Below, piece after piece: positions 46,269 through 57,790 of a DNA stretch of 64,000 nt. Where the stretch lies: assembly GCF_900566085.1 (NCBI RefSeq), contig NZ_UPHT01000073.1, positions 1 to 64,000 of the forward strand, written 5' to 3'. Position 1 is the first letter of the stretch; every line of letters starts with the position of its first letter. The notes under the pieces are model-generated. The model made no database searches. It was not told the DNA's origin and worked only from the letters and a program-made list of their open reading frames with translations. The stretch comes from Mycobacterium attenuatum (GTDB taxonomy: Bacteria > Actinomycetota > Actinomycetes > Mycobacteriales > Mycobacteriaceae). The translations under genes and the position numbers were made by a program.

Positions 46269-47518
46269 TCCGATGGATCGTCGAAGGCCGACTGGGAACC
46301 GCGCCGGGTGACAGCATCGCGCGCGACTGCCCGTTCCACGTGGTCGATACGAGAGCCATGGTCGACAAGCGCGGCAACTCGGCTGACGATCTGCTCGACA
46401 AGATCCGCGAGGGCGTGGCGGAACTCGAGAATGGCGGCTCCGTCGTGGTCGTCTGTGATTTCGGCGTTTCTCGCAGCAACACGATCGCAGCCGGCATTTT
46501 AGCCGAATGGCGCGGCCTGGAATTCGATGTGGCGGTAGCTCAAGTTATCGCAACGACAGGAGAGCAGGCGGTCAAGCTGGAGATGGTCGACTCACTGCGT
46601 ACGGCCCTGCGGAATTCTCCCGCGTCGGTCCGCCAGGACGGCATCCTCATCACCGGCAGCAGCGGCTTTCTGGGTGCCGCGCTGCGCGACCGCCTCGCTG
46701 ATTCGCATCGTGTCGTTGCACCCGACCGCGCCACGCTGGACCTGCTGGGTCCCGTGGTCCACCTTGACCGCTATTGCCGCGACAACGAGATAGGACAGAT
46801 CATTCATCTCGCCTACCCTCGGATCTACACCAACAACGACGCGATGGGTCACAGCTTGACTATGCTGCGCGGGATTCTCGACGTCTGCAAATCGCTCGGA
46901 ATTCACCTTGTCCTGCCCTCAGGCGCAGTGGTGTTCTCGGCCTACAGGTCGAGCTCGATGATTGCTGACGTCAACACAACGATGCGTCCTCGGGGGGTAT
47001 ACGGCGAAACAAAATTTCTCGAAGAGGTCCTCGTTCAAAATGCGCGGGCCAACGGTGAAGTCAATTCCACCATCGTTCGAATCTCACCGACTTTCGGTCC
47101 GCAAAGCTTGCGGCCGCGCTTGATATGGTTCGCGTATCGGCGCCTGAAAGAAGGGCGGCCGATCGTGACCCACCGCTATCGCAACGGGTTACCTAGTCTG
47201 CAGCTTCTCTACATTGATGACGCCATCGAGGGGCTTGCCTGCATCATCGAAAAGAAAGGAAACGCTCCGATCTACCATCTGGGTGGCGATTTCTCCCATG
47301 AACCGCGCGAAATCATCAACGAAATGGCCGAGATCCTCGGGTGCCATGCGGCGATCGAGGAGACCAGCATCGATGACGACATCGCGAACGTCTTCCTTGA
47401 TTGGTCAGCGACGGAGACGGAATTCGGCTGGCGGCCGACGACCACCCTAAGTGACGGGCTGCGCCGCACACTTGCGTGCGCCGCTGCTCCCGAAATTCAG
47501 TCCGGAAAAGGTGAGTAA
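46265..47518 (+). CDS. Phosphatase-like domain fused to a sugar SDR
   Basis: A 417-residue two-domain protein. Residues 1 to about 115 resemble a dual-specificity phosphatase: Cys64 to Arg70 in VVCDFGVSRSN fit C-X5-R, and an upstream Asp (HVVDTR) may be the acid. Residues about 125-410 are an extended SDR with ILITGSSGFLGAAL, LVLPSGAVVFSA and YGETK. The ATG at 46265 overlaps the previous stop. The domain order is unusual for sugar pathways. It could dephosphorylate a precursor and then reduce or epimerise it, or the phosphatase domain may be regulatory or inactive. I know of no described example, which is not proof of novelty. Confidence 0.83.
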   Translation: MIRWIVEGRLGTAPGDSIARDCPFHVVDTRAMVDKRGNSADDLLDKIREGVAELENGGSVVVVCDFGVSRSNTIAAGILAEWRGLEFDVAVAQVIATTGEQAVKLEMVDSLRTALRNSPASVRQDGILITGSSGFLGAALRDRLADSHRVVAPDRATLDLLGPVVHLDRYCRDNEIGQIIHLAYPRIYTNNDAMGHSLTMLRGILDVCKSLGIHLVLPSGAVVFSAYRSSSMIADVNTTMRPRGVYGETKFLEEVLVQNARANGEVNSTIVRISPTFGPQSLRPRLIWFAYRRLKEGRPIVTHRYRNGLPSLQLLYIDDAIEGLACIIEKKGNAPIYHLGGDFSHEPREIINEMAEILGCHAAIEETSIDDDIANVFLDWSATETEFGWRPTTTLSDGLRRTLACAAAPEIQSGKGE

Positions 47519-48291
47519 TGGATAACCGTTTTTCGATGCTCGACGCGCGCACACAAACTTCCGCGGACGAGCAATACGCTACTAAGGTTCAGGAATTCTT
47601 TAGCGCCGGCGAAGGTGACATACTCGCCAAACTGAAGAACTTCGCGAAGTTTGTTCCGCGGCAGACAATGGCGACGTTCCTGGCGAAGAACGAGATTTTC
47701 AAGCAAATCGTGGACGTTCACGGCCATATCATCGAGTGTGGCGTCTTCATGGGGGGCGGCTTGATGACGTGGGCGCAGCTCTCGGCGATCTACGAGCCCT
47801 ACAATCACACACGACGAATCGTGGGGTTCGACACCTTCGCCGGCTTTCCCAGCCTTGCCGATCAGGATGCGACAGCCGCGGACGCAACTCTGTCATTTGC
47901 CAAGGTCGGCGGCTTGGCGGTTCAAGGCATCGAGGACGACATTCGGCACGCTGTGTCGCTGTACGATCTCAATCGCCCGCTGGGGCATATCGACCGCGTG
48001 GAACTCGTCAAGGGGGACGCCCAACAGACGATCCCTGCCTACTTGGAAGACAATCAGCACACGGTGGTCGCGCTTCTCTACCTCGACTTTGATCTGTTCG
48101 AACCGACTTTGGCGGCGATCAGGACCTTCCTGCCCAGAATGCCCAAAGGCGCCGTACTGGCCTTCGATGAGCTCAACCAAAAATACTGGCCCGGCGAGAC
48201 CCTTGCCGTACTGGAGTCGGCCGGCATCAGGAATCTTCGTATCAGGAGATTTCCTTTTACGCCGCAAATTTCCTACGCGGTGCTGGACTGA
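47518..48291 (+). CDS. TylF/macrocin-type sugar O-methyltransferase
   Basis: A 257-residue SAM methyltransferase of the TylF (macrocin O-methyltransferase) family. It shows the SAM site IIECGVFMGGGLMTWAQL, the conserved FDTFAGFP segment and the metal-binding acidic region LYLDFDLFEPT. It would methylate a sugar hydroxyl, consistent with the 2-O-methyl group of kansosamine. The ATG at 47518 touches the previous stop (TAATG), so it belongs to the coupled operon that starts at rfbF. It is the last gene of that operon, as the next gene is opposite. Confidence 0.92.
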   Translation: MDNRFSMLDARTQTSADEQYATKVQEFFSAGEGDILAKLKNFAKFVPRQTMATFLAKNEIFKQIVDVHGHIIECGVFMGGGLMTWAQLSAIYEPYNHTRRIVGFDTFAGFPSLADQDATAADATLSFAKVGGLAVQGIEDDIRHAVSLYDLNRPLGHIDRVELVKGDAQQTIPAYLEDNQHTVVALLYLDFDLFEPTLAAIRTFLPRMPKGAVLAFDELNQKYWPGETLAVLESAGIRNLRIRRFPFTPQISYAVLD

Positions 48292-48336
48292 CCCGCGAAC
48301 GCGGCACAGCAGGCAGGTTTCGCCTGGAAGTCGGTC

Positions 48337-49029
48337 TTACACCGCTTGTGGGCCGGCGATATCAACCCCGCCGAACGCCGGTGTAGCCACGCACGCGTAC
48401 TGCAGAAACACCCCGTCGGCGAAGTACCCCCCGCTCAACAGGATGAACAGTGCTCCAAAGGGCCCCAGGAAAGGGTTGATGCCTTTGATGCGCTGGACGG
48501 CGTAGCCTGCGTCCTCGAACATCCGCACGATGCTGCTGCGCGTGAAGAAACGCAAGTGTGTGCGGTCGAAGATGCCAAAGTCCTCTTGGGGGAAGTCTTT
48601 TCGGAACACCACCTTGCCCAGCGCGGGTAGATAGCGGATGTTGGGGATCGACGCGACCACGACACCGTCGGGTTTGAGCTTGCCCCGGAGCTGGGCCAGT
48701 GTCTCGAGTGGATTGACCAGATGCTCCAAGACGTCGTTACAGACGATCGCGTCGAAGTAGCCGTCAGGCAACTCAGCGATCCGCCGATTCGCGTCTCCGG
48801 CCAGGACATGATCGAGGACATCTGCGGCGCGCCGGGCCGCGTTTTCGTTGTATTCGATGCCCCAGACCTCCGCGCCCCTACCTTTCCTGAGTTGGGCGCT
48901 GAAAACTCCCTGCCCGCAGCCGAGTTCGAGCACGCGTTGCGCATCGGCCGGGATGAACTTGAGCATCTCCGGCCGTTTGTGGCCGTAGTACTCGGTGACA
49001 CTCTTGGATTCCGGCAAGATTCGTATCAC
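48337..49029 (-). CDS. Class I SAM methyltransferase
   Basis: A 230-residue methyltransferase with motif I VLELGCGQGVFSAQL, motif post-I (WGIEYNENAA), motif II CNDVLEHLVNPLE and motif III KLKPDGVVVASIPN. It is a stand-alone domain of the size used for sugar or fatty-acid methylations. It is leftward, 52 bases after the pks5 stop in the same orientation, so it may be transcribed with pks5. It would methylate either an LOS sugar or part of the acyl chain. The substrate is unknown. Confidence 0.87.
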   Translation of the reverse strand: MIRILPESKSVTEYYGHKRPEMLKFIPADAQRVLELGCGQGVFSAQLRKGRGAEVWGIEYNENAARRAADVLDHVLAGDANRRIAELPDGYFDAIVCNDVLEHLVNPLETLAQLRGKLKPDGVVVASIPNIRYLPALGKVVFRKDFPQEDFGIFDRTHLRFFTRSSIVRMFEDAGYAVQRIKGINPFLGPFGALFILLSGGYFADGVFLQYACVATPAFGGVDIAGPQAV

Positions 49030-49081
49030 TCAGCCACCTCGCAGGACGAATTACCCTGGGCCGCAGCTCTTCTCAATGGCG

Positions 49082-52000
49082 TCACGAAGACGTGGTGACT
49101 TCTTCCGGGACCAGCTGCGTGAACAGGTGATCGGCCAGCCCCCGCACCGTGGTGATGTCGGTGGAGCTGATCCGTATCCCCGTTTCCGACTGGACGCGTG
49201 TGCGCAGTTCCAGGTTGCCCAGCGAGTCGAGCCCGTACTCAGAGAGTTGACGGTCCGGATCGATGGTGCGCCGCAGGATGAGGCTGACCTGCTCGGAAAC
49301 CAGACGCCGCAGCAGGCCCGGCCATTCGTCCACCGGCACCGAAGCCAGCTCGTTGCGGAATTTGCTTGAGCCCGAACGTCCTTGCTCGGAGGCCTTGAAC
49401 GCCTCGGCGAACTTGCTCCGCTCGGCAAAAGCGGCCACCCACGGCACTCCGACGGTGGGAGAGTAGCCGGTGTAGGCACGGTCGTGACGAAGCATCGCCT
49501 CGAACGCGTAGGCGCCCTCCTCGGGAGCGATCGCGGCGTCGGTGCTTTCGGCCAGCGCGATGGCCCGTCCAATTTCGGCCCACGCACCCCAGGCGATCGC
49601 GATCGTCGGCAGGCCCTGCGACTGTCGCCACTGGGTAAACCCATCCAACCAACTGTTGGCCGCGGCGTAGGCGCCCTGGCCCGGCGAGCCCAGCATGGCC
49701 GCCGCCGACGAGAATGAGCAGAACCAGTCCAGCGGCTGATCGGCAGTGGCCTGGTGCAGATGCCAGGCACCGTACACCTTGGGCGCCCAGTCCCGGTCGA
49801 GTAGTTCGTCGCTGATGTTGGCCAGGGTGGCGTCCTCGACCACCGCAGCCGCGTGCAGCACACCACGCAACGGGAGGCCGGTAGCGGTCGCATTGGCCAC
49901 CAACCGCTGCGCGGTGCCGGCCTGGGCGATGTCGGCGCACTCCACCACGACGTCGGAGCCGATGGAACGGATGAGTTCGATTGTCTCCAAGGCTTTTTGG
50001 CTGGGTGCGGACCGGGAGCTGAGGACAATCCGGCCCGCGCCGGCGGTGGCCATTTTCTCGGCGAGGAAGAGTCCCAGGCCACCCAAGCCGCCGGTGATGA
50101 TGTAGGAGCTGTCGCCACGGAATACGGGCACCTGCTCCGGCGGCAACACCACGCTGCTGCGCCCGGCGCGCGGGATATCAAGGATGAGTTTGCCGGTGTG
50201 GTCGGCGGCACCCATCACCCGGATCGCGGTGGCCGCATCGGCCAACGGGTAGTGCGTGCTCTCCGGCATCGGTAGCGTGCCGTCGGCGGTGAGCCGGTAT
50301 ACCGTGCTCAACAGCTCGCGGATGTATCGCGGATGAGTGAGCGACATCATCCCCAGGTCGACGCCGTAGAAGGACAGGTTGCGCCGGAACGGGAACAGCC
50401 CCATCTTGGTATCGCCGTAGATGTCACGCTTGCCGATCTCGACGAAACGCCCACCCCAGGAAAGCAATTCGAGTCCGGCGCGCTGCGCCGCACCGGTTAG
50501 CGAGTTGAGCACGATGTCGACGCCGTAGTCGTCGGTGTCGCGACGGATCTCCTCGGCGAAGTCAATGCTGCGCGAGTCGTAGACATGCTCAATGCCCATG
50601 TCCCGCAGCAATTGGCGGCGCTTGGGGCTGCCTGCGGTGGCGTAGATCTCGGCTCCGGCCGCGCGGGCGATCGCGATCGCGGCCTGGCCTACCCCGCCGG
50701 TTCCGGAGTGGATGAGCACCTTGTCACCGGCTTTGATCCGGGCCAGGTCATGCAAGCCGTACCAGGCGGTGGCGTGCGCGGTGGTCACGGCCGCGGCTTG
50801 GGCGTCGGTCAGTCCCAGCGGAATCGGTGTCGCCAAGCTCGCATCGCAGGTGACGAAAGTTGCCCAGCAGCCGTGGGGTGACATGCCGCCGACGTGATCA
50901 CCCACCTGGTGCGTCGTGACATCGGGCCCGACAGCAGTTACCACGCCCGCGAAATCGGTTCCTAGCTCCGGCATCCGGCCGTCTGGCGAGTTGTATCGAC
51001 CGAACGTGACCAGAACATCGGCGAAGTTGATGCTGGAAGCGGTGACGGCGACTTCGATCTCGCCGGGCCCCGGCGTAACCCGGTCGAAGGCGACGAATTC
51101 CATGGTCTGCAGATCACCCGGCGTACGGATCTGCAGTCGCATGCCTTCACTGTCGTGGTTCACCACAGTGGTTTTGCGCTCCTCGGGACGCAGCGGCGCC
51201 GGAGATAAGCGTGCGGTGTGCCACTCGTTGTGGCGCCATGCGGTCTCGTCTTCTTCTGAGCCGGACAGCAGTTGGCGTGCGATGTGCTCGGCCTGAGTGT
51301 GCTCGTCGACATCGATGTGGGTGGTGTGCAGGTGTGGATGTTCGGCACCGATTACCCGCAGCAGGCCTCGCAGCCCGGCCTGCTCGAAGTTGGGGTTGTC
51401 CGTGGCGAGCACCGTCTGCGCGTTGCGGGTCACCACATGCAAGCGGGGCGCTTCGCCAGTGATTTCGGGCAGCTCTCGGGTGATGCGCACCAGATGCCGG
51501 ACGCACTCAAGACCGTGGACCGCGCTCTTCTCGTCGCGTTCGCCGTTGTCCTGCCCGCAGATGATGGCGACATTGTGGAAACTGCCCGCATTGAGCTGGT
51601 TTCGCAGCCGCTCGGCGCTGCCGGCATGGTCGGCGTGCTCTGGCCAGCTCAGGGTGGCACACTGCGCGCCGTGTGACTTCAATGTGTCGGTCAACTCGGT
51701 CGCCAACATGTCGGCAACCTCGGTGGTGTTGATCAGCAGCCACGTTCCGGCGTCGGTGACGTCTAGTTCGGGCAGGTCGCGCCGTTGCCATTCAATGGTC
51801 AGCAGCCGCTCCCCGAGTACGCGCTCACGGTTGCCCTGCTCGGAAACCCCTGTGCCGAGGCGCAACCCGCGTACGACAACCAGCACCGTCCCGTGCTCGT
51901 CGAGCACATCGAGGTCCGCGTCGACCCCGGCCGTGTCGACATTGGTTACCCGCGCATAGCAGTAGTGCGCATTGCGGGTGGAGGCGTGGGCACGGATCCG

Positions 52001-55000
52001 GCCTACGCCCAACGGCAACATCAGACCACCGTTGCCCGCGACCTGGACGTCGGGGTGAGCCCCGACGGCCTGGAAACAGGCATCCAACAGCGCGGGGTGA
52101 ATCGCATACGCCCGCTGTTGTGATCGCATGGCGCCGGGGAGTGAGACCTCGGCTAGCACGGTGCTGACGGCTCCGTCCGCAATGTGCGCCGCGCCCAGCC
52201 CGGTGAAGGCCGGACCGTATTGCACGCCGTGGTCGTCGAACTTTTCGCGCAACTCGGCGCCGTCTTCGGTGCGCGAGTGGGCCGCCAACAAGGCGGGGAT
52301 GTCGTAGGCCGGCGGCTGGTCCTCATCTTCGGCGACGTGCAGCGTTGCCGCACCGCGCCGGATGGCGCCGCCCTCTTGGAAGGTTTCCACCAGGAAGTCG
52401 ACAACACCGGGCGATTTCACCGATCCGACCGCCGACAACGGGGTCTCTTCGTCCAGCAGCAGCATCTGTTCGAAGCGCACATCGCGGACTTCGGAAGCTT
52501 CGCCGAGAATGGTGCGGGCAGCCGCCAGCGCCATCTCGCAGTATGCGGCTCCGGGAAGTGCTGGGGCACTGTGAATTTGGTGATCAGCCAACCAGGGCAG
52601 CGCCTCGGTGCCGACGTCGGTCTGCCACACATGCCGCTCCGGTTCCTCCGGCAGCCGCACATGCGCGCCCAGTAGCGGGTGCACGACCACCGACGATCCG
52701 CCCTGGCCCTGGTGGTCGTGTCCGGCGCGGTTCAACAACAGCGATCGATGTGTCCACATCGGCAGCGGCGCTTCCACAAGCCGCCCGGCCGGGTAGACAA
52801 CGGAGAAGTCCACCGCGGCGCCCGCGCTGTGCAGATCCGCCAGCAGGCCGCGAAGCCCGTGCGGCAGCGGCTGTTCGCGCCGCATGCCGGCCAATGCGGC
52901 CACCGGTATGTCGAGGCTCTCGGCCGTCTTTTCGACGGCACGGGTCAGCAGCGGATGCGGTGACAGTTCGGCGAAAACCCGGTAGCCGTCTTCGAGTGCT
53001 GCTTGCACGGCCGCGCCGAAGCGCACGGTGTGACGCAGGTTGTCCACCCAGTAGTTGGCATCGCAGTACGGCTCCTCGCGCGGGTCGAACAGCGTCGCGG
53101 AGTAGTAGGGCACCTCCGGTGCCAGCGGCTCGAGGTCGGCCAGCATCTCGTACAGGTCGTCGAGGATCGGGTCCACCTGCGGGGAGTGTGATGCGACGTC
53201 GACGGCCACTTCCCGAGCCATGACCTCGCGCTGCTCCCATGCCGCCACAAGCTCGCGCACTGCCTCGGTGGCGCCGCCGATCACCGTGGACTGCGGCGAG
53301 GCCACGACCGCCACCACGACGTCGTTGACGCCGCGTGCCATGAGTTCCGAAAGCACTTGCTGGGCAGGCAGTTCCACCGATGCCATCGCTCCGGACCCGG
53401 AGATCCGGGTCATCAGGCGGGAACGGCGACAAATGACCTTTGCGCCGTCTTCGAGTGACAGCGCGCCCGCCGCGACGGCCGCGGCCGATTCTCCGAGGGA
53501 GTGCCCGATCACCGCCCCGGGGCGGACGCCGTAGGACTTCATGGTGGCGGCCAGTGCCACCTGCATGGTGAACAGAGTCGGCTGTACCCGGTCGATCCCG
53601 GTCACGGTCTCCGGTGCGGTCATTGCTTCGGTCACCGAGAATCCGGACTCCCGGGCGATCAGCCGCTCCAGTTCCAAGACGGTTGCGGCGAATACGGGTT
53701 CGTTGGCGAGCAGGTCGGCGCCCATCGTCGCCCACTGTGAGCCTTGGCCGGAGAACACCCACACCGGGCCCCGGTCGTCCTGCCCGACGGCGGCTTGGTA
53801 GGGAGTCTCGTCGTCGGCAATCTCGTGCAACGTCGCGGACAGTTCCGCTGCGCTGCCGGCCAGCACCGACGTCCGGACCGGACGATGACTGCGCCGACGG
53901 GCCAGGGTGTAGGCCAGATCGGACACCGACCATTCCGGGGTCTGCGCCTCGACCCAGTCCGCGAGCCTTCCGGCCGTCTGCCGCAACGCGTCGGCCGACG
54001 TAGCCGATAGCGGGAAGATCAACTCGCCGCCGGCGGTTGGGTGAGCCGGCACCTCGTCGGGCGCGGTGATTGCGGGCGCCTGCTCGACGATGGCGTGCAC
54101 GTTGGTCCCGGATATGCCGTAGGAGGACACCGCCGCCCTTCGCACCTGCTCACCGTTCGATGGCCACGGCGTAGTTTCTTGTGGCACAAACAGTTTGGTG
54201 CTGATTCGAGCCATATCCTCCGGCAGCCGGGTGAAGTGCAGGTTCCGCGGAATTACACCGTGCTGCAAGGCGAGTATGGCTTTCATCAGCCCGAGCGCCC
54301 CGGCGGCTGCTTGAGTGTGTCCGAAGTTGGGCTTTGCGGATGTCAGCGCGCAGGGCCGGTCGATGCCGTATACCTCTGCCAGACTTTCGTATTCGATGGG
54401 GTCACCCACCGGGGTGCCGGTGCCGTGCGCCTCGACCAGGCCGACGGTGCCCGGGTCCACGCCGGCGGCGGCCAGCGCCGCACGGTACACCATGGACTGC
54501 GCCTGCACCGACGGCGTTGCGATGCTTACCGTGTGGCCGTCCTGGTTTGCGGAGGTTCCACGCAGGACGGCCAGAACTTGGTCGCCGTCGCGCTGGGCGT
54601 CCGGCAACCGCTTGAGTAGCAGCACCACCGAACCCTCGCCGGACACGAACCCGTCCGCCGCGGCGTCGAATGCGTGACAATGTCCGGTGGGCGACAACAT
54701 ATTCTGCGCGGACGCGGAGGCGAACCTACGCGGTTCCATCATCACGTAGACGCCCGCGGCGAAGGCCAGATCACTTTCCCCTTCGCTGAGGCTGCGGCAG
54801 GCCAAGTGGGTTGCGTACAAGCTGGACGAGCATGCGGTGTCTACCGTGACCGCGGGGCCGTGCAGCCGCAGCGCGTACGAAATCCGCCCCGAGGCAAAGC
54901 AGGAGTTGGTTCCGGTGTTGCCGTACGGGCCGTCGAAGGCCTCGGCGTCGATGTGCACGAACTGGTAGTCGCCGTGGTTGAGACCCACGAATACGCCGGT

Positions 55001-55372
55001 GAGCGATTCGGCCATCTGTTCCGGTGTCAACCCGGCGTGTTCCATGGCCTCCCAGGCGGTTTCCAGAAGCAAGCGGTGTTGCGGGTCGATCGCGGTGGCT
55101 TCTTTTTCGGTGATGCCGAAGAACTCCGGATCGAAGTCTCCGACGTTGTCCAGGAAGGAGCCCCACTTGCAGACGGTTCGGCCAGGCACGCCCGGCTCGG
55201 GGTCGTAGTACTCGTCGGCATCCCAGCGGTCCGGCGGAACCTCGGTGACCGTGTCGAGTCCCCGTAACAACGCTTCCCACAGCTTCTTCGGGGAGTCCAC
55301 GCCTCCGGGAAGCCGACATGCCATCCCGATCACCGCCACCGGGATCACACCTGTGTCGTTCACCGCCGTCAC
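49082..55372 (-). CDS. pks5: Mycocerosic-type polyketide synthase Pks5
   Basis: A 2096-residue iterative type I PKS with the layout of mycobacterial Pks5/Mas. The KS active Cys181 is in VDTACSSS. The AT Ser is near 622 in GHSLGESAA, and the DH His is near 927 in ADHQIHSAP. The ER NADPH site is near 1556 (GTGGVGQAA) and the KR site near 1758 (GGLGGLGLF). The ACP Ser is near 2049 ([13 protein letters not shown]). Such enzymes elongate a fatty acid with methylmalonyl-CoA into methyl-branched chains found in LOS. The start is GTG 55372. A second gene of the same type begins to the right (63398-64000). A shared DNA motif lies upstream (see 55524-55553). Confidence 0.95.
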   Translation of the reverse strand: MTAVNDTGVIPVAVIGMACRLPGGVDSPKKLWEALLRGLDTVTEVPPDRWDADEYYDPEPGVPGRTVCKWGSFLDNVGDFDPEFFGITEKEATAIDPQHRLLLETAWEAMEHAGLTPEQMAESLTGVFVGLNHGDYQFVHIDAEAFDGPYGNTGTNSCFASGRISYALRLHGPAVTVDTACSSSLYATHLACRSLSEGESDLAFAAGVYVMMEPRRFASASAQNMLSPTGHCHAFDAAADGFVSGEGSVVLLLKRLPDAQRDGDQVLAVLRGTSANQDGHTVSIATPSVQAQSMVYRAALAAAGVDPGTVGLVEAHGTGTPVGDPIEYESLAEVYGIDRPCALTSAKPNFGHTQAAAGALGLMKAILALQHGVIPRNLHFTRLPEDMARISTKLFVPQETTPWPSNGEQVRRAAVSSYGISGTNVHAIVEQAPAITAPDEVPAHPTAGGELIFPLSATSADALRQTAGRLADWVEAQTPEWSVSDLAYTLARRRSHRPVRTSVLAGSAAELSATLHEIADDETPYQAAVGQDDRGPVWVFSGQGSQWATMGADLLANEPVFAATVLELERLIARESGFSVTEAMTAPETVTGIDRVQPTLFTMQVALAATMKSYGVRPGAVIGHSLGESAAAVAAGALSLEDGAKVICRRSRLMTRISGSGAMASVELPAQQVLSELMARGVNDVVVAVVASPQSTVIGGATEAVRELVAAWEQREVMAREVAVDVASHSPQVDPILDDLYEMLADLEPLAPEVPYYSATLFDPREEPYCDANYWVDNLRHTVRFGAAVQAALEDGYRVFAELSPHPLLTRAVEKTAESLDIPVAALAGMRREQPLPHGLRGLLADLHSAGAAVDFSVVYPAGRLVEAPLPMWTHRSLLLNRAGHDHQGQGGSSVVVHPLLGAHVRLPEEPERHVWQTDVGTEALPWLADHQIHSAPALPGAAYCEMALAAARTILGEASEVRDVRFEQMLLLDEETPLSAVGSVKSPGVVDFLVETFQEGGAIRRGAATLHVAEDEDQPPAYDIPALLAAHSRTEDGAELREKFDDHGVQYGPAFTGLGAAHIADGAVSTVLAEVSLPGAMRSQQRAYAIHPALLDACFQAVGAHPDVQVAGNGGLMLPLGVGRIRAHASTRNAHYCYARVTNVDTAGVDADLDVLDEHGTVLVVVRGLRLGTGVSEQGNRERVLGERLLTIEWQRRDLPELDVTDAGTWLLINTTEVADMLATELTDTLKSHGAQCATLSWPEHADHAGSAERLRNQLNAGSFHNVAIICGQDNGERDEKSAVHGLECVRHLVRITRELPEITGEAPRLHVVTRNAQTVLATDNPNFEQAGLRGLLRVIGAEHPHLHTTHIDVDEHTQAEHIARQLLSGSEEDETAWRHNEWHTARLSPAPLRPEERKTTVVNHDSEGMRLQIRTPGDLQTMEFVAFDRVTPGPGEIEVAVTASSINFADVLVTFGRYNSPDGRMPELGTDFAGVVTAVGPDVTTHQVGDHVGGMSPHGCWATFVTCDASLATPIPLGLTDAQAAAVTTAHATAWYGLHDLARIKAGDKVLIHSGTGGVGQAAIAIARAAGAEIYATAGSPKRRQLLRDMGIEHVYDSRSIDFAEEIRRDTDDYGVDIVLNSLTGAAQRAGLELLSWGGRFVEIGKRDIYGDTKMGLFPFRRNLSFYGVDLGMMSLTHPRYIRELLSTVYRLTADGTLPMPESTHYPLADAATAIRVMGAADHTGKLILDIPRAGRSSVVLPPEQVPVFRGDSSYIITGGLGGLGLFLAEKMATAGAGRIVLSSRSAPSQKALETIELIRSIGSDVVVECADIAQAGTAQRLVANATATGLPLRGVLHAAAVVEDATLANISDELLDRDWAPKVYGAWHLHQATADQPLDWFCSFSSAAAMLGSPGQGAYAAANSWLDGFTQWRQSQGLPTIAIAWGAWAEIGRAIALAESTDAAIAPEEGAYAFEAMLRHDRAYTGYSPTVGVPWVAAFAERSKFAEAFKASEQGRSGSSKFRNELASVPVDEWPGLLRRLVSEQVSLILRRTIDPDRQLSEYGLDSLGNLELRTRVQSETGIRISSTDITTVRGLADHLFTQLVPEEVTTSS

Positions 55373-55869
55373 CTCTTCTTTTCCCCCTGCCTCAAGGAGA
55401 CTTCATCGAATGTCGATCCGGGCTGGGGACGCCGCCGCATCACGTACCGCGCCATGATCCCCCTGGTCGCATCCGACCCAACTAGTCAGGTGAACAGCAG
55501 CGTAACCCCTTAGCTTCACCAATGTGGGAAAACTGTGCGTACGTACAAAAAAATCTGCTGAAACGGGAAGAAATCGCAGGTTGACGGCTTGAGGGGACGG
55601 GTGGATGTCCGCCGAAATCGGACGTCAGAGCCTTTGCCCGGCAGCCCCGCAACGGTGCCCGAGTGCAGACGATATCCCACCACGCGGCGAGCGGGGCGGG
55701 CTTTCGTGTGCAAGCCGGCGCCATGGGATTTCGGGGTCTGCGGAGCCCGTGGCTGCAGCCTGCTGGCGGAATTGACCCGCACCGCTGACCCTGCATCGGG
55801 CAAACTTCCGTCTGGGCGCTGACGAGCAGATTCGGCACCAGCCAAGCGCATCCGAGGTAGTGTGAGCCC
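55373..55869. other. Divergent region between pks5 and fadD
   Basis: About 500 bases with no gene. It should hold the promoters of both pks5 and the divergent fadD. It contains an AT-rich block (55524-55553) also found upstream of mmpL12. Confidence 0.55.
55524..55553 (-). promoter_or_regulatory. Conserved upstream motif, copy 1 (before pks5)
   Basis: The plus-strand sequence has the pattern GTGG-AAAA-GTGC-ACGTACAAAAA with short variable gaps. It aligns to 61696-61726 with about 24 of 31 identical bases without internal gaps. It lies about 150-180 bases upstream of the pks5 start. The two flanking regions are otherwise unlike, so the shared block is probably a promoter or regulator site for the LOS lipid genes. 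Confidence 0.6.
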
Positions 55870-57618
55870 GTGGTTGAGTCCTCGATTCCCGCTGTGTTGC
55901 GCGAGCGCGCGAGCCTGCAGCCCAACGACACGGCGATGACATTCATTGATTACGAGCAGGATTGGGAAGGCGTCCCGGAAACCCTCACATGGGCGCAACT
56001 GTATCGGCGCATGCTCAATGTGGGTCGGCAGCTCAGGGAGCTCGGTTCACCCGGCGATCGGGCAGTGATCTTGGCACCGCAAAGTCTTGACTATGTCTTC
56101 GGGTTTCTCGGGGCGCTGGAAGCCGGGCTGACCGCCGTTCCGCTTTCGGTCCCGTATTCCGGCGTCCATGACGAGCGCACCACATCGGTGTTGGCCGATA
56201 CGTCGCCGGCGGTCATTCTGACAAGTTCCGCTGTCGTCAACCATGTCTCGGGATACGGCAAGCCGCAGGGCGGACAGCCTGCGCCCGCACTGGTGGAAGT
56301 CGATTTGCTGGATCTGGACGCGCGGCAGGGGTCGTCGGCCAGGCCCGGGTCGCGCAACATCGAAGCGCCGGAAGCCCTGTATCTGCAGTACACCTCGGGG
56401 TCGACCCGCACACCTGCCGGCGTCGTCATCTCGAACAAGAATTTGTTCGTCAATTTCGGGCAGATCATGGACGGTTACTACGGGAAGTACGGGAAGGTTC
56501 CCCCGCCCGGAGCGGCTGTGGTGTCGTGGCTGCCCTTCTACCACGACATGGGTTTCTTTGTGGGAATTATCATCCCCATTCTGTCGGGTATGCCCGTCGT
56601 GCTGACGAGCCCGGCCGGGTTCTTGCAGCGACCGGCTCGTTGGATGCAATTGATGGCTAGTAACGGTCGGGTGTTCACAGCGGCGCCGAATTTCGCATTC
56701 GATGTGGCCGCGCGCAAAACGACAGATAAGGACTTGGAGGGCTTCGACCTCGGAGAAGTGCTCCACATTCTCAACGGCAGTGAGCGGGTGCAGCCGGTCA
56801 CGGTGAAGCGCTTCACCGACCGCTTCGCCAAATTCAACCTCGACCCGGCGGCGGTACGGCCGTCCTATGGGATGGCCGAGGCAACCGTCTACATCGCGAC
56901 CCGTGAACCGGGCGAACCGCCGAAAGTCGTACATTTCGATTCCGCGAAACTGCCCGCGGGTCAGGCGGAGCCGTGTGAACCCGGAACCGGCACCGGCCTG
57001 GTGAGCTATGGCATCCCGCGGCAAATGATGGTGCGCATCGTCGACCCCGACACCGGTGTCGAATGCCCGACAGGCTCGGTCGGTGAAATCTGGCTGTACG
57101 GGCCCAACGTCGGCGCTGGCTATTGGCAGAAGCCAGCCGAGTCCGAGCGCACGTTCGGTGCCCGCATTGTCAACCCGTCGGAGAACACCCCGGAAGGTCC
57201 CTGGCTCAGAACCGGTGATTCGGGCTTCTTCTTCGGCGAGGAGCTGTTCATCATCGGCCGTATCAAAGACCTCTTGATCGTGTACGGCCGCAACCATTCT
57301 CCCGACGACATCGAGGCGACGATCCAGGAGGTAACTCCCGGCCGATGTGCGGCGATAGCGGTTCCGGACCAGGGCGCAGAAAAACTGGTCGCCATCATCG
57401 AGCTCAAGAAACGGCCCGACGCGGACGAGGATTTGGCCGATATGCAGGTTGTGAAACGCGAAGTGACGTCGGCGATTTCGAAGTCACATGGTCTTAGTGT
57501 GGCGGATCTGGTACTGGTGTCTCCCGGCTCGATTCCGATAACCACCAGCGGCAAGATCAGGCGAGCCCAATGCGTGGAGCTCTACCGGCAGGACGAGTTC
57601 ACCCGCTTAGACACTTAG
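55870..57618 (+). CDS. Long-chain fatty acyl-AMP ligase (FadD24/FadD25 type)
   Basis: A 582-residue adenylate-forming enzyme of the FAAL class, which activates a fatty acid as acyl-AMP and hands it to a PKS. The adenylation core motif is [15 protein letters not shown] (from about residue 172), then [18 protein letters not shown] (from 333) and the C-terminal TSGKIRR, whose Lys is catalytic. It is close in length and sequence to M. tuberculosis FadD25, which is likewise next to mmpL12; FadD24 is the related enzyme near pks5/papA4. The start is GTG 55870. It is divergent from pks5 and likely feeds it a starter. Confidence 0.94.
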   Translation: MVESSIPAVLRERASLQPNDTAMTFIDYEQDWEGVPETLTWAQLYRRMLNVGRQLRELGSPGDRAVILAPQSLDYVFGFLGALEAGLTAVPLSVPYSGVHDERTTSVLADTSPAVILTSSAVVNHVSGYGKPQGGQPAPALVEVDLLDLDARQGSSARPGSRNIEAPEALYLQYTSGSTRTPAGVVISNKNLFVNFGQIMDGYYGKYGKVPPPGAAVVSWLPFYHDMGFFVGIIIPILSGMPVVLTSPAGFLQRPARWMQLMASNGRVFTAAPNFAFDVAARKTTDKDLEGFDLGEVLHILNGSERVQPVTVKRFTDRFAKFNLDPAAVRPSYGMAEATVYIATREPGEPPKVVHFDSAKLPAGQAEPCEPGTGTGLVSYGIPRQMMVRIVDPDTGVECPTGSVGEIWLYGPNVGAGYWQKPAESERTFGARIVNPSENTPEGPWLRTGDSGFFFGEELFIIGRIKDLLIVYGRNHSPDDIEATIQEVTPGRCAAIAVPDQGAEKLVAIIELKKRPDADEDLADMQVVKREVTSAISKSHGLSVADLVLVSPGSIPITTSGKIRRAQCVELYRQDEFTRLDT

Positions 57619-57790
57619 GTCGCTTCGCGGTCGCCCGTTCGAGTCAGGCGTTCGCCGAGATCGATGTCAGCGTGGCGTCCACTCGAACTTTTGTGCGCTG
57701 GTGTTGATTTCGGCGTCGGCCGAGTGACCTTCGGAGTTCGCAGCTGGTATTGGCGGTTGTCGTTGCCACGCTCCGGCTACAACTGGAATA

